NCBI RefSeq assembly: GCF_036373705.1
Contig: NC_089863.1
Coordinates: 7,973,357 to 8,037,356 of the forward strand
Direction of reading: 5' to 3'
From: Amia ocellicauda
Taxonomy: Eukaryota > Chordata > Actinopteri > Amiiformes > Amiidae
Length of the DNA stretch: 64,000 nt
How positions within the stretch are numbered: the first letter of the stretch is position 1; every line of letters begins with the position of its first letter. This document shows, one piece after another, positions 1 through 11,300 of this stretch. The notes below the pieces were generated by a model. It was not told the DNA's origin and did no database searches. It saw only the letters and a program-made list of their open reading frames with translations. The position numbers and the translations under genes were made by a program.

Positions 1-1195
1 TGAAAAGCTCAGGGGGCTTTGCTAAATGGGGTGAAGTGTGGAGATTGTTTTGCTGGAGGGAAGCAATAAGGCTACACACACAGGTGACTTGATGTAGTTA
101 TTTTAGCAAGAGAATCCAATATCACAGTTAGAAAAGGACTTTGTGTGACTTTACTTTTTTTTCCCCCGGATATTGTGCATCTACAATAAAATCCAACCAT
201 ATAACGCTCTGACAAGAAAACATTGCATTTCCACCTACCTGTTTCTGCAAGAGTGCCTAGCTTTTCAACCCAAAGTACTCAACAAATATGTAAAGAATCT
301 GCTTGGACAGAGGAAAAAAGAGAAAGAAATATAGCCCTTATCAAGTCTCTTTTTCTCTCGAGTGTGTGGAGGTTCTGCAGCGGTGGTGCTGCTTGAGAAG
401 TCCTTATGATGATGAGAAGACTGTAAATAAAGTAGGAAGTAACAGCTTGTGTCATTCCCTGGATATTCGCGGTGTTGCCCGCTCTCTCAGGTACGTTGGA
501 GGTTCTGTGTTTGGAAGCATCTCCCTTCCAACTGTGTATTAAAGCACATCTCTCATTTTCCTCAGAAGCACTGGGACATCTGAATCATTTGTGCGGGTAA
601 AAGACATGACGCAGGTTACACAAGGATGTGATTTCTCATGACACTTAAAAAGGCACAGCTGGACCAGAGCATACAGAGAACAGGGAGAGGCGTTGTAGCA
701 AAGATGCATTTAATGGAAAAGGGAAAACATGAGTAAGTAGTGGAGCCACCTGAGATGTCGGTTGTGAGATTAGGCTGGGATTCTGAGGAGAAAAGTAAAG
801 CGGAGGATCTGGCAGTTCTTCAAGTGTGATGTAGGTTTGATATGAAATGTGTTTGATATTCATGCGGGGTATTCGTTTTATTCTTCCAGGACACTGAATA
901 TATTTAGGGGGCTCCAAACTGCCATAATCATCGAAAGCCTCATTCATGTGTCAAATATTGCAAACAAGGCACATGGTTAGCACGTAGCTTTCTCACAGGA
1001 AGTTAGTACTGACAGCATAGCCTTGATTCCTAAATCTGTATGTTCTTCAAGGAGTTTACTGATGGAGAATCCTACATGTCAGCTTTATGTGTTGTCAGAG
1101 ATCCTAATATCTAAATATCAAATTTCACTCTGGAAGAGCAATTCGTCCACTTACATGTTTTTTAGTTTTTTTAATACTGGACAAACTGACATAAT
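1..1195. other. Intergenic DNA, no gene seen
   Basis: AT-rich sequence with only short ORFs on both strands that lack family resemblance, splice context or biased composition. I see no exon, RNA gene or recognisable repeat here. Confidence 0.5.
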
Positions 1196-1720
1196 AGGTG
1201 CGTTTACACTGCTGTTTCTGATCGGGATCAAATGCACCTCTCAGGGAGATGATACAGATCCGGATTAAATGCATTTGATCCTGACAGTGTGGACTCGACG
1301 GCTCAAGTTCTGGCATGCACTGCAGCAGCGCGTGTTTTAAAGGCAGGCGGCAGATAAGAGAACACTTCCTGTTTTATAAATAAAATATTGTTAAAAATAA
1401 CACTAAATGGCTTCTTATTTTATGTTAGCAAATATACATGCTTGTGTTTTTATTTTAAATGATTTGGTTGCATAAAAATGCATTGGTTTTGGGTGTTAGA
1501 ATAATTCATAACGAGATAAAATGAGTTTTTGATAAAGCTCTGTGTTCTAAAGGACTAATTTAATATATACATATAATTAAGCTTGGACTTCCATGCTAGT
1601 GCATATGCGAAGACCCCTGTGGTGGCTGAAAGTTGATCTTGTTCAAATGGCAGTGTAGACACGACACCACTGATCCTGATGCATTTGATCTGGATCAGAA
1701 ATGGCCATGTAAAAGTGCCT
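1196..1720. mobile_element. Non-autonomous DNA transposon (MITE-like) with 28-bp TIRs
   Basis: The left end reads AGGTGCGTTTACACTG and the reverse complement of the right end reads AGGCACTTTTACATGG. Both ends continue to TTTCTGATC, giving imperfect inverted repeats of about 28 bp (about 21 matches). GATC-containing subterminal motifs recur inside both ends. AAT next to both ends may be a 3-bp target duplication, which would suit a PIF/Harbinger-type element. No transposase ORF is present. The superfamily assignment is inference. Confidence 0.5.
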
Positions 1721-1737
1721 AATGAAGCTCAGTGTCA

Positions 1738-1925
1738 GCTTAGGGCTGTGGACTCATAACTGGAGAGTCACGGGTTCAAATCAAATCACAAACGGCTGTT
1801 GTAACCTTGAGCGACACACTCTACCCAGATCACTCCAGTAAAAACCCAGCTGTATCAATGGGCAACTGTAAATCACTGGGTAAAAGTGTCCGCGAAATGA
1901 ATCTATATCAATAATTGGTCGAGAT
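1738..1925 (+). repeat. tRNA-derived SINE, copy A
   Basis: Starts with a tRNA-like head (TTAGGGCTGTGGACT, then a B-box-like GGGTTCAAATC). It continues with the body shared by three other copies: GTAACCTTGAG, ACTCTACCCA, CCCAGCTGTAT, a spaced GGGTAAAAGTG. The other copies are near 3.9, 27.9 and 56.2 kb. Confidence 0.65.
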
Positions 1926-3923
1926 ATTTTGTGACGCTGGAGTTGCTGGATCAGCACTTGCTCAGTGATGGCCTAGAGATCCCAGTCCCTGCTCCATCAC
2001 AGAACCTGCAGAGAATGTGGTCGACTCATGAAGTAGATTCTTGCACGGCTACATCGGTGTGGAAGCATCTGTTGGCTGGTTTAGCAGGGCAGCGGGGATT
2101 ACGAGCGCATAATAGGCTATAAAGGTGTGATGATCCTTCGATGATCACATGTGAGGAAAAACAATATTGTGTGGCAACACACACACACACACACACACAC
2201 ACACCAGCTTTCTAATCCGAGCATCTGTTGGAATTAGTGGGCACATAGTGGGAATGCCAGCGAGAGAGATTCACATGCAGCACGGTGCCGCTGGTAGACT
2301 CGGTGTGGAATGAACATCGCAGTCGGGGGGAGTTAGAGCATGAGGGGGGACTACTGATGCCGCCCGTCTGTCTCATCTACTGATTAGCCATCAAGTGGAC
2401 GGCTTCCCTGGGGTGCTGGGGAGTCGAGGCGGACTGATACTCTGTCAATTGTCCATTGATCCGCTTTTGGGACGTGCATTTCCAAAAGGGTTCCAGAGTC
2501 TTCACTGCAAAAATGTACTTGCATGCTATATCAATGTGTGTTGACTTATTTTCCAATCACACATTTATTTTAGCTTATTAGAAATATACACTTCTACCGG
2601 GCATGTTTAGAAGATCAAAATCTGGATTTGGTTTAGTTTGTTTCCTTTCAAACACTAGGCTCATTGTTTGCACTGTTGTTTTATTGGTGACTGTTCATTC
2701 GTAAAGACACAGTGTTTGTCTGTGAGTGTTTGTGTCTGTATGTGATTGTGATGTCCTGAACTGCAAGTGTCCAAACGGATTATTCCCATAAACGTATTTT
2801 ATGTGAACCTCTCTTGGTCCATTGCAGTTGCTGGAAGTTCCCTTTGAAATCGTCCCTTGATCTTTCTGTGTATGACTTCACACCAACACATGGACACCTG
2901 TCGACAACTGTGTTTAGATTGAAAAAGATTAGATCCACTTATTATCAAAGGCTTAGAGCCTTTGATCTTTTTTCACAGTATCAAGAAATGTGACAAATGT
3001 GTTGCTTTTTTTTTCTTCTCAAAACCACTCTCTCCTTGTGTTTGATGGAGTAATAACCCTGCAATTCATTTGATCTCTTTCTTAGTCTAGCTAAGAGTCC
3101 AAGGACAAATGACTGACCCTGATCCACTTCTTAGTGTATCTTCCTAAAATATTAGATCACATTCCAGAAGACCAAAAAGAGTAGAAAATAAATGTTTTAT
3201 TGAAATGAATAACTTGGGCATAATCAAAAATATTAACGTGGTAAGTAGATATGAATCATGATTATTGCTTGCCCTAGGTATGACACAGCTTCATATGTAT
3301 TTCTACATGAAATACAAGTGTGAAGGTGAAGGTTATTATATAGATTCATTTTGCAGGGCAAATCTCTGACTACTCTAGGAATACATGGGGGGTATCTGTG
3401 GCAACGCACTCAACGTGTTGGGATAGCAGATAGTGATGACCCAACACAAACACATTTATTAATTAGGGCACCAGAAACTGTCCCCATGTTTTCAAACATC
3501 TATTGTATCATAAAATTGTGGAAGAAATCATAATCAAATGTGTGTGCGCGATGTGTAAAATGCACAGTGTGTGAATGCAGCTTTTTTTATTTGTGCAGGT
3601 ACATAATGCCTCAAATTCAGATCCTCTCTGTGCAGTTCAGCATGGGAAACATGAGTTTGATTAAATGTTTTTGGATGCAGAAATTACTAATCCTACTGAA
3701 GCCTGAAATTGGCAGGATTTAAGCAAAAAGCTGCTATTTAGAGATATCTGGGAATGGCGTTGAGGACAAAGTTATTTCAGGAAGAGGTTAATTAGGAATA
3801 TGTCACTGTTTGTTCCTCAAAATGAGTTTATTAAATAACAATCATTATTATGACGAACATATAGTGAATATGTCATCGATCTATTAAATATATACATTTG
3901 ATATTATTATCATCTGATTTTTT
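1926..3923. other. Intergenic DNA, no gene seen
   Basis: Holds a (CA)n microsatellite at about 2176-2204. The rest is AT-rich with short, unsupported ORFs. Confidence 0.45.
2176..2204. repeat. (CA)n microsatellite
   Basis: Uninterrupted CA dinucleotides, about 14 units. Confidence 0.95.
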
Positions 3924-4079
3924 AGCAGACACCCTTTATCTAGGGTGACTTACAATTTCTACAACATATCACATTATTTTTACCCAGTTATACATTTGGG
4001 TGACAGCAGTGCCCCCTCACCTGGGATTAAACCCACAACCCTCTACTCCAGAGCCCTAACCACTACTCCACACTGCTGA
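3924..4079 (-). repeat. tRNA-derived SINE, copy B
   Basis: Reverse-strand copy of the SINE near 1.7 kb. On the plus strand it runs from CAGACACCC, GGTGACTTACAATT through CACCTGGGATTAAACCC (B-box complement) to AGAGCCCTAACCACTACTCC (A-box side). Diverged, so an old insertion. Confidence 0.65.
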
Positions 4080-5321
4080 TATATATACACATGCAGGCTG
4101 ACCACTTGGCCCCATAATCACGGCACACTTAGAGACAGAACAGAATTTTGAAGCTGCCCATAAACTGAAACAACAAAGTTAATTAAGTATTTAACCATTA
4201 AATTGCTAAATGGGTATTGTTGCCATCAGTGGTATGACAATTGAATAATATATCCACCAGCAGTTACTGACAACTAAATTCACCATCTTATTTAATCGTT
4301 TTCAGGTGCTAAAGTCCTATGTATCCTCAAAAGAGCCATAATCTCGAGACAGGGAATGTTTATTATTGTTGTTTACTATTGTAACATATCTCACACATGC
4401 AGGGTTAAAGAAAACACCTTTTTAATCTACCTTGTTAGGCAGTGGTACATACTTTTCCCGCTGGCTTACAATTGCAACCATATTAAACCACCTATATCTT
4501 ATTCATCTGTAGAGGTCATTACACTACAACTACTATGATACCATCAAAAAGGCACATGAAACCCCAGTTTTGCCTTTGGGGTCAATGGTTAAGGAAGGAG
4601 GGCGACGCCTTTTGGTCGCATGAGTGGCGTATAAGCCTTTGGGGTCCCTGCATTGTTTTTAGACGTAGCTATCACATCCGAGCACTTACAGCAAAGACTG
4701 GTGGGACTGCAACGCGAGTGGAATGGGAAGAGGGGCTTAACATCCTGCATTGACCTGGGAGAGTTTTTAGTTGCCCAGCCTGGACCAAGGACAATCCAGC
4801 TTTGAGAACAGGCTTGGATGGTGTCACTGGATGTGTTGTGAGAGCGAAGAGACAGGGAGTTAAGCCCGGGCGCCTGCCGCTTCGTCGCTGTCTCTCTGAG
4901 GCTGATCTCACCACGTGGAATCCACCCACCGCTTGTTGGTCATCAAGGGCCCTTTGTTCCTGTCCCAAAATAGTTAATTGTCTCCTGGTTCAATCCCGCC
5001 GGAACAGGTGGAGGGAGGTCTACAGTCGGCACTGCAGTAACAAACTGCATTCCTGCCACCCCCCCCTTCCCAGGTCAGACTGTCAGTCACTGCCATGGGG
5101 TACCCACCCTGAGCCAATCCACCAGGGGCATCCCAAACCGGCCACACCCACAATCCCTCCCCCTCTGGGCAAAGGTTTAGTAATGTGTGGCATTGTGAGG
5201 TCAGATTGCTATTGGGGTTCACCCAAGAGTGCAGTATCTCATTGATTGTGTCAAAATCATATGTTATAGTATTGATGTATTTATATAAATCATGTCATGT
5301 ATTCATTATAAGTTGTCCTAG
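4080..5321. other. Region upstream of chrnb1
   Basis: AT-rich to about 4.55 kb, then GC-richer to about 5.2 kb without a convincing exon; overlapping ORFs on both strands here look like composition effects. The segment would hold the chrnb1 promoter. A TATA-like TTATATAAAT lies at 5281-5290, about 32 bp before the start codon. An upstream non-coding exon cannot be excluded, because TTGTCCTAG just before the ATG also resembles a splice acceptor. Confidence 0.4.
4999..5010 (+). promoter_or_regulatory. Candidate N-box (CCGGAA) abutting an E-box (CAGGTG)
   Basis: CCGGAA at 4999-5004 is directly followed by CAGGTG at 5005-5010, about 310 bp before the chrnb1 start codon. N-boxes bind Ets/GABP factors and confer synapse-specific transcription in several acetylcholine-receptor genes. 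E-boxes bind myogenic bHLH factors. The motif match is seen; function is inferred. The bases just before (GGTTCAATCCC) resemble a Pol III B-box, so the segment could be repeat-derived. Confidence 0.35.
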
Positions 5322-8300
5322 ATGTTTGCTGTAACAATGAAGGGCATTTCCTCGCTGGCTTTAGCCCTGTGTCTCATAACACTATCAGGTGAGTGGAAAT
5401 TCTTGATTCTGATATATTTTATAGGAGTTCAGAGTGTGTACTTTCAATCTTGTCCTTGACCAGATGTAAATAGTGTGTTGAATGTGAGAATGACTTCAAA
5501 TGTTTGTCTCTTCTTTCCTGGCTTGAAATAAGTGGCATTTTAATATTATATGAAGGTATTTTCAAAGGATCTTTTCTGTTTGATTTAAGATTACAAATGT
5601 GTAAGGCACAACATTACAAGGCTTTCCTCGAGTCTTCGAGGCTTTCTGCAATTTTACAATGATCATTGCTATTGCTTGGATATGAACCATGTTTTTACAT
5701 AATGGGTGTATGTTCATACATGCTATTAATGCTATTAATGCTATTAAAATATTAATTTGATCAGGTGCAAGTGGGGGCAATACTCACTGTGTCAGTATTC
5801 ATATACAGTAGTCACTGGATAATATTTTTGCCTTGGTATCCAAGCTAACTATGATTAAATATTAGCCACTAGGGTAAATATCAATTTACAGTAAATTAAA
5901 CATTCCAAAAAGACAATCCCTACCCTATGAACATAATACCATATGATAGTATATAATGATAATTTTAACTATTTTTTGTGAGGACCTTGGTGAATAATCA
6001 CAATATCCTCATTTAAATCCTTGCCTTTAATTGTGTAACATTGCTAAATGTAATTAAAAAAACATAAAGTAGTTGCATTTGCATAAAATATTAACTCACA
6101 GCCCCCTAAGTTCCTCTCATGCATGTTATTTAAAACCGGATTAATGGAGAACCTTTGACTTTCAAGTTGGAAATAAAAAAAGTTAACATTCTCTTTGTTT
6201 GCTCTGAGGCTATTTTTCATGCGCCTTGGATATTTCTTCTTTGATTTTATATATGTAGACAGCAGATCAGTAACATATTGTAAGTTGTCATTTTCCCAAT
6301 GTTACAGAATACTGTATTACTTGGTTTCTTTTAAGTCTGTTGTAACAAGTCTCTTTTATTAGGCACAGGGGCATCAAACAATAAAAAGAGGTAGAAATAT
6401 TTACCCGGGGGCATTATTTGATTACGGTTATTTGTAACAGGAGACAGACAGTGGAAATGTGAATTATGAATCAAAGAGATGGGAATTTACTCAATCATGG
6501 ATTTTGACTCAGCAAAATTCTGATTTACTTGCTTCAGTATCTGCAACCAGGGGGTTCTGGTACATATTGTAATGGCTGTATGTATATCTTTTGGGATGTC
6601 ACAGGGGCCTCCCAGGTCGAGAGACTGCTGCTTGAAAAGCTGTTCAGAAACTACAATCTTAAAGTCCGTCCAGCCCGCACGGTGGAGGAGAGAGTCCAGG
6701 TTCGGGTAGGAATGACTCTGTCTCAGCTCATAAGTCTGGTAAGACAGTGGTCTGTAAAAATACTGAACAGCTGCATATTGAGTTGACACACTTACATCCT
6801 CTTGAAAAAGTAGCAAAATAAGAAGCTGGCTGCAATGTCATTTGGGCATCATCCACTTTATAGATTCTGGAAATTGGTCACATAATTCAGGTTTAATCTA
6901 ACAATTCCTTATCTTGTCCTTTATGCATGTTCTCACGCAGTTCCAAAAGCAACAGGGCAAGCTTACCTTGCCAGTAATCATTTATACCAAGTGAAAGGTA
7001 GTGAAGAGCATTCTTGATGATTCATATCTCGATATTTAAGTTGTTTTGGACAGCAGTGTGCCGCCCTTATCAATGGGCTTTCATGGTGGACATTTTCCTG
7101 TTCTTGAAGACAAACTGAAGGCAAAAAACCCCAAGAACAAGCAGGAACTAAAGACAGCTGCAGTACAGGGCTGGCAGAGCATCACCAGGGAAGAAACCCA
7201 TCATCTGGTGATGTCTATGGGTTCCAAATTTCAGGCAGCCATTGACTGCAAAGGATTTGCAACCAAGTATTGAAACTCACAATTTAATTCATGATTATGT
7301 TAGTTTGTCCAAATATTAGGTGGACCACATATAACAATGGGTGTAATTCCTACACCGTTCACCCAATTTGGATGTAACTACCCTCAAATTAAAGATGAAA
7401 GTCTATACTTAAAGCACATATTGATTGCAATGTTTAATGAGCAGTTTTATGATCATTCTACACTCCCATGTTATGTTTACATGGGCCATAACAGAACCTG
7501 GTTCACATCCAAGAAAAACATAAAAATTCTATTTCCTGTGGGGTTTGTTCACCACCATGGGAAGATGGGCTTCCTTTAAAAGTTATAGCTGTGATGCCTC
7601 TATGCTGTCCAAGAGTAGAATGATTTGTTATTTTAGTACACATTTTCAATTGGGATTTGTGATTCTTAAGTTGCTATTGACTCGCTGCAGGGTGAAACCT
7701 TTTATGATACATTTTTAAAAAGGAAAACCCCCATTCAATCTCATCCTTTGACCCGATTGCATGAAGTTTTGGATGTAGCGAGGTGACAGGTCAAACAAAG
7801 GTGTTTCCAAAGCAGAAGAGGGAAATGTAATGAGTTCCACATTTGTATTAAACATGAGGTGGCAAGTGACTCTTTAAAGATTAACGAAACAGAATGTCTT
7901 GAAAAATAAATTATTAACCGAAAATTCCCTGTCATGTTCTTGAGCTCTGCTTTTAATGATTAATACAAGAAATAAGTCCCTGTAAAGGCAGGCCTCCCAG
8001 ACTGCCTGGTTTCTGCTGGTGTAACCCTGTTCCCTAAAGCAGCTGTTTTTAAAATCACCTACTCTCTCTCTCTCTGTCGCCATGAAACTTGCCTTTTAAA
8101 TAGGGTAGAAACTGAAAATTCAGATAATAAGATGCCAGAAGTAATATCTTATACATTTGATAACATTTGGATGAATCCCATTTAAAAAGGAAAAAAGAAT
8201 GGGACTAAAGAAAAAATAAGTCACAGAGAGAGATGTGAAAGTCTGGAAGCCATATTGTAGCTTACACTTTGGGATCATTTAAAAATAGACTGGATGTGAT

Positions 8301-11300
8301 TCTTGGATCATTAAACGACTAGCTACCAAATGAGGGTGACAGATCAAACGGCTTCCTCTCATTTGTGACATTTTAAAATATTTTGCGTATCACGTATCAT
8401 AAATGTATAATATATATGTTTGATTAATCTGACCCCTTTCATTTCTCACCCACAGAATGAGAAGAACGAGCAAATGACCACAAACGTGTTTATGAATTTG
8501 GTGAGTATCCGGCCAACTGTTTTTCAGTCACGACTCATCTGCTGCAACTTGTGCCTGGAAAGTAATAGAAGGAAGACGCAATTATTAAACAACACATTAA
8601 ACAGCTGCCATTAAGGTTGGAAAACTGTTACTGTATCATGTAATGTGTCGTGCAACACTGAAGTGATGTGAAGTTAATTAATTCATTCACAGAAAATAAA
8701 CAAACACAAAGGCATATTATACATGTTAACAAAAATTAGTCTTGTTATACCGGATATAAAAAAAAAAAAAAGAACATCCATAAACTGTTTGCTGAAACTG
8801 GAAAATATCTGTCCCCCAATGATCTTTAGAACTTGTTCTCATGAACCTTGAAAGTCATCATCAGTGTACTATAACGTTGAAAACAGAGCATTAGTTCTCT
8901 GTATATAATGACTTGGTGGTTTATGTATTTTTATTTTACGTTTGACGCTAATCACACTCACTCGTTCTCTGTTTCTCGACGGTCTAGGCTTGGATGGATT
9001 ATCGCCTGTCCTGGAATCCAAAAGAACATGACAATATCCAAGTCTTGAGGGTCCCTTCGACCAAAGTGTGGCGCCCCGACATCTATCTTATTAATAAGTA
9101 ATTAAAACCAAGCTGGCATATGCAAAAGTCAGTTAATTGTAAAAAAAAACTAAACAAGAAATAAATAAGCCTATTTTCAGTTTCCATCAAGAATTAATGA
9201 AGAGGTAGTTCGGAAACCTGATGCCGTTTTTACACATTCAACTCATATAGGACCACATAAGACCTCTAGGCACTTAATTTCAAATAAGTAAATTGTCTAA
9301 TTAAGTAAGTTTGAACTGAATTGCATTGAGCAGAAAGCACAAGAAAGGTTACAAAGAAAAGGTAGCCAGTAATTTTCTTAATTCACTTATCCCAAACTCT
9401 CAGACAACCTACTCTTGAAGGCATACAAAAAGTACTATTCAGCTAAAAGCCTGTGTAATTTGCTCCAGACTCCCACAACTTTTAGAGTGTGACGAGCTGC
9501 CCCCAAAAATGTGATTTTGTGCTTTTTTTTCTTATGCTGTCCGTAAATTAAATGTCTATATTTTCTGTCTGTCGTGAGCCAAAACACACGTGGGACTCCA
9601 CTAATTGCCTCACCCCAGATGACGTATTATTTATATAATATTTATATCTATAATATTTGTGCACATTCACCACTTTCCGATCTATGTGCCTACATTACCT
9701 TAGCTTCCCACCATATTCAATCTGAGAATTCATATCTTAAATGGAAATTAACCAAAAACCTCCTGCTTCTAAGAGATTATGTAAAAGGACTTTCAAACAT
9801 ATTAATGTAAATGGACACTCCCGAACGCCAGACTCAATGTGAGTTTCTACTTGGACTGTATAATTGAACTTGACAGCCATAAGCTAGTCAGTTTTAAAGC
9901 TCCATATAGTGGAAGGTCTAGGAAAAGACTGTGTTTGTCCTCCAAGTGATATTTTAAGATCCGCAAGTGCCAAAGAAGACACTGAGTGGGAAGAGTTAAT
10001 AGCAGTTCTGCTTTGTTTTCAATCTGGATATAAGATTTTGTATAGGCTGTGCAGAGGGGATGTCATGGGTGTGAACATCATTTCTTTAGTCAGTATTGTG
10101 ATGACATATATATATGTTTGCCTGTGTGACTAATGTGTCTGTGTTCCTCTTCACAGCAATGACGGCCAGTTTGATGTTGCTCTATACGTCAATGTCCTGG
10201 TTTATAGTGATGGCACAGTTAACTGGCTGCCACCAGCAATATACCGCAGCGCCTGCTCGATCAAGGTACGAGTGAGAGACCTGGGCCAGAATAGAGCATC
10301 CCACTATTTCAAACAGATATATACAGGTATCAAACTCAAATAATTACTTTTTCCCTAGGTGACATACTTCCCCTTTGACTGGCAGAATTGCATCATGGTG
10401 TTTAGTTCGTACACTTATGACTCCTCTGAGGTGGACCTGCAGTATGCTCTGGATGACAATGGACAAGAGATCAAAGAGATCATCATAGACGAGAATGCAT
10501 TTACAGGTGAGCAAGGAAGATAACAAAATCAGTGTCTGTAATGTCAGCGCACTGAAGCTACAACTGTAGACCATACAGTGCATTGCTAAATAATATGAAC
10601 ACCAGTCGTGTCTACAGTAAGAGTATCTGTACAAACGTGGTTAGTACATATATGTATTGTGGCACCGTGGTGTGTTGGAAACCCAAAGGCTACGGTGCAA
10701 AGAAGGTGATTTATTCTGTACACAGTGTGCGTGCTCAAACCAAAGAGACAGACAAAAATGTAAACAAAACCCTAGCTCCCCTCGAGCCTAACCCAAACCA
10801 CATTTAAACAGGTCCCTAGCCTACACATATAACTAATAAAAAGCACAAACACAACAAACACTAGCAAACAGTCAAGTGGGTAATCCGTAATCAATCTTTA
10901 GTCTCTTTCGATGCTCTTCTCTCAATCTTCCTTAGAGAATGGAGAGTGGCAGATCTGTCATAAGCCGTCACGCAAAAACATTGGGGAAGACCTCTATGAG
11001 GACATCACCTTCTACCTGATCATCGAGAGGAAGCCTCTCTTCTACATTATCAACATTATCGTGCCCTGTATCCTCACCAGCATTCTTGCCATCTTCGTCT
11101 TCTACCTCCCCCCAGACGCAGGTAATTACCTACAAAGAGCTGCTTGGAAATAACTACACTCTGCTTGTCTTGTTCTTCTGCCGTCTCTTGCCACTCCGCA
11201 TTTGTGCTTGCTGTCTCTGAGGAGATGGGAACCTCTCTGTAGTGCCTAGGAGGAGAAAGGAGCATAATTGCACACTGCCTCCAGATACATCTGTGTTTCC

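Noticed and set aside
4991-5010. tRNA gene or tRNA-like T-arm around GGTTCAATCCC
   Set aside because: No matching acceptor, D-arm or T-stem pairing nearby.
4535-5245. Overlapping ORFs of 72-147 aa on both strands upstream of chrnb1
   Set aside because: Both strands are open together in a GC-richer patch, which is a composition effect; no family resemblance.
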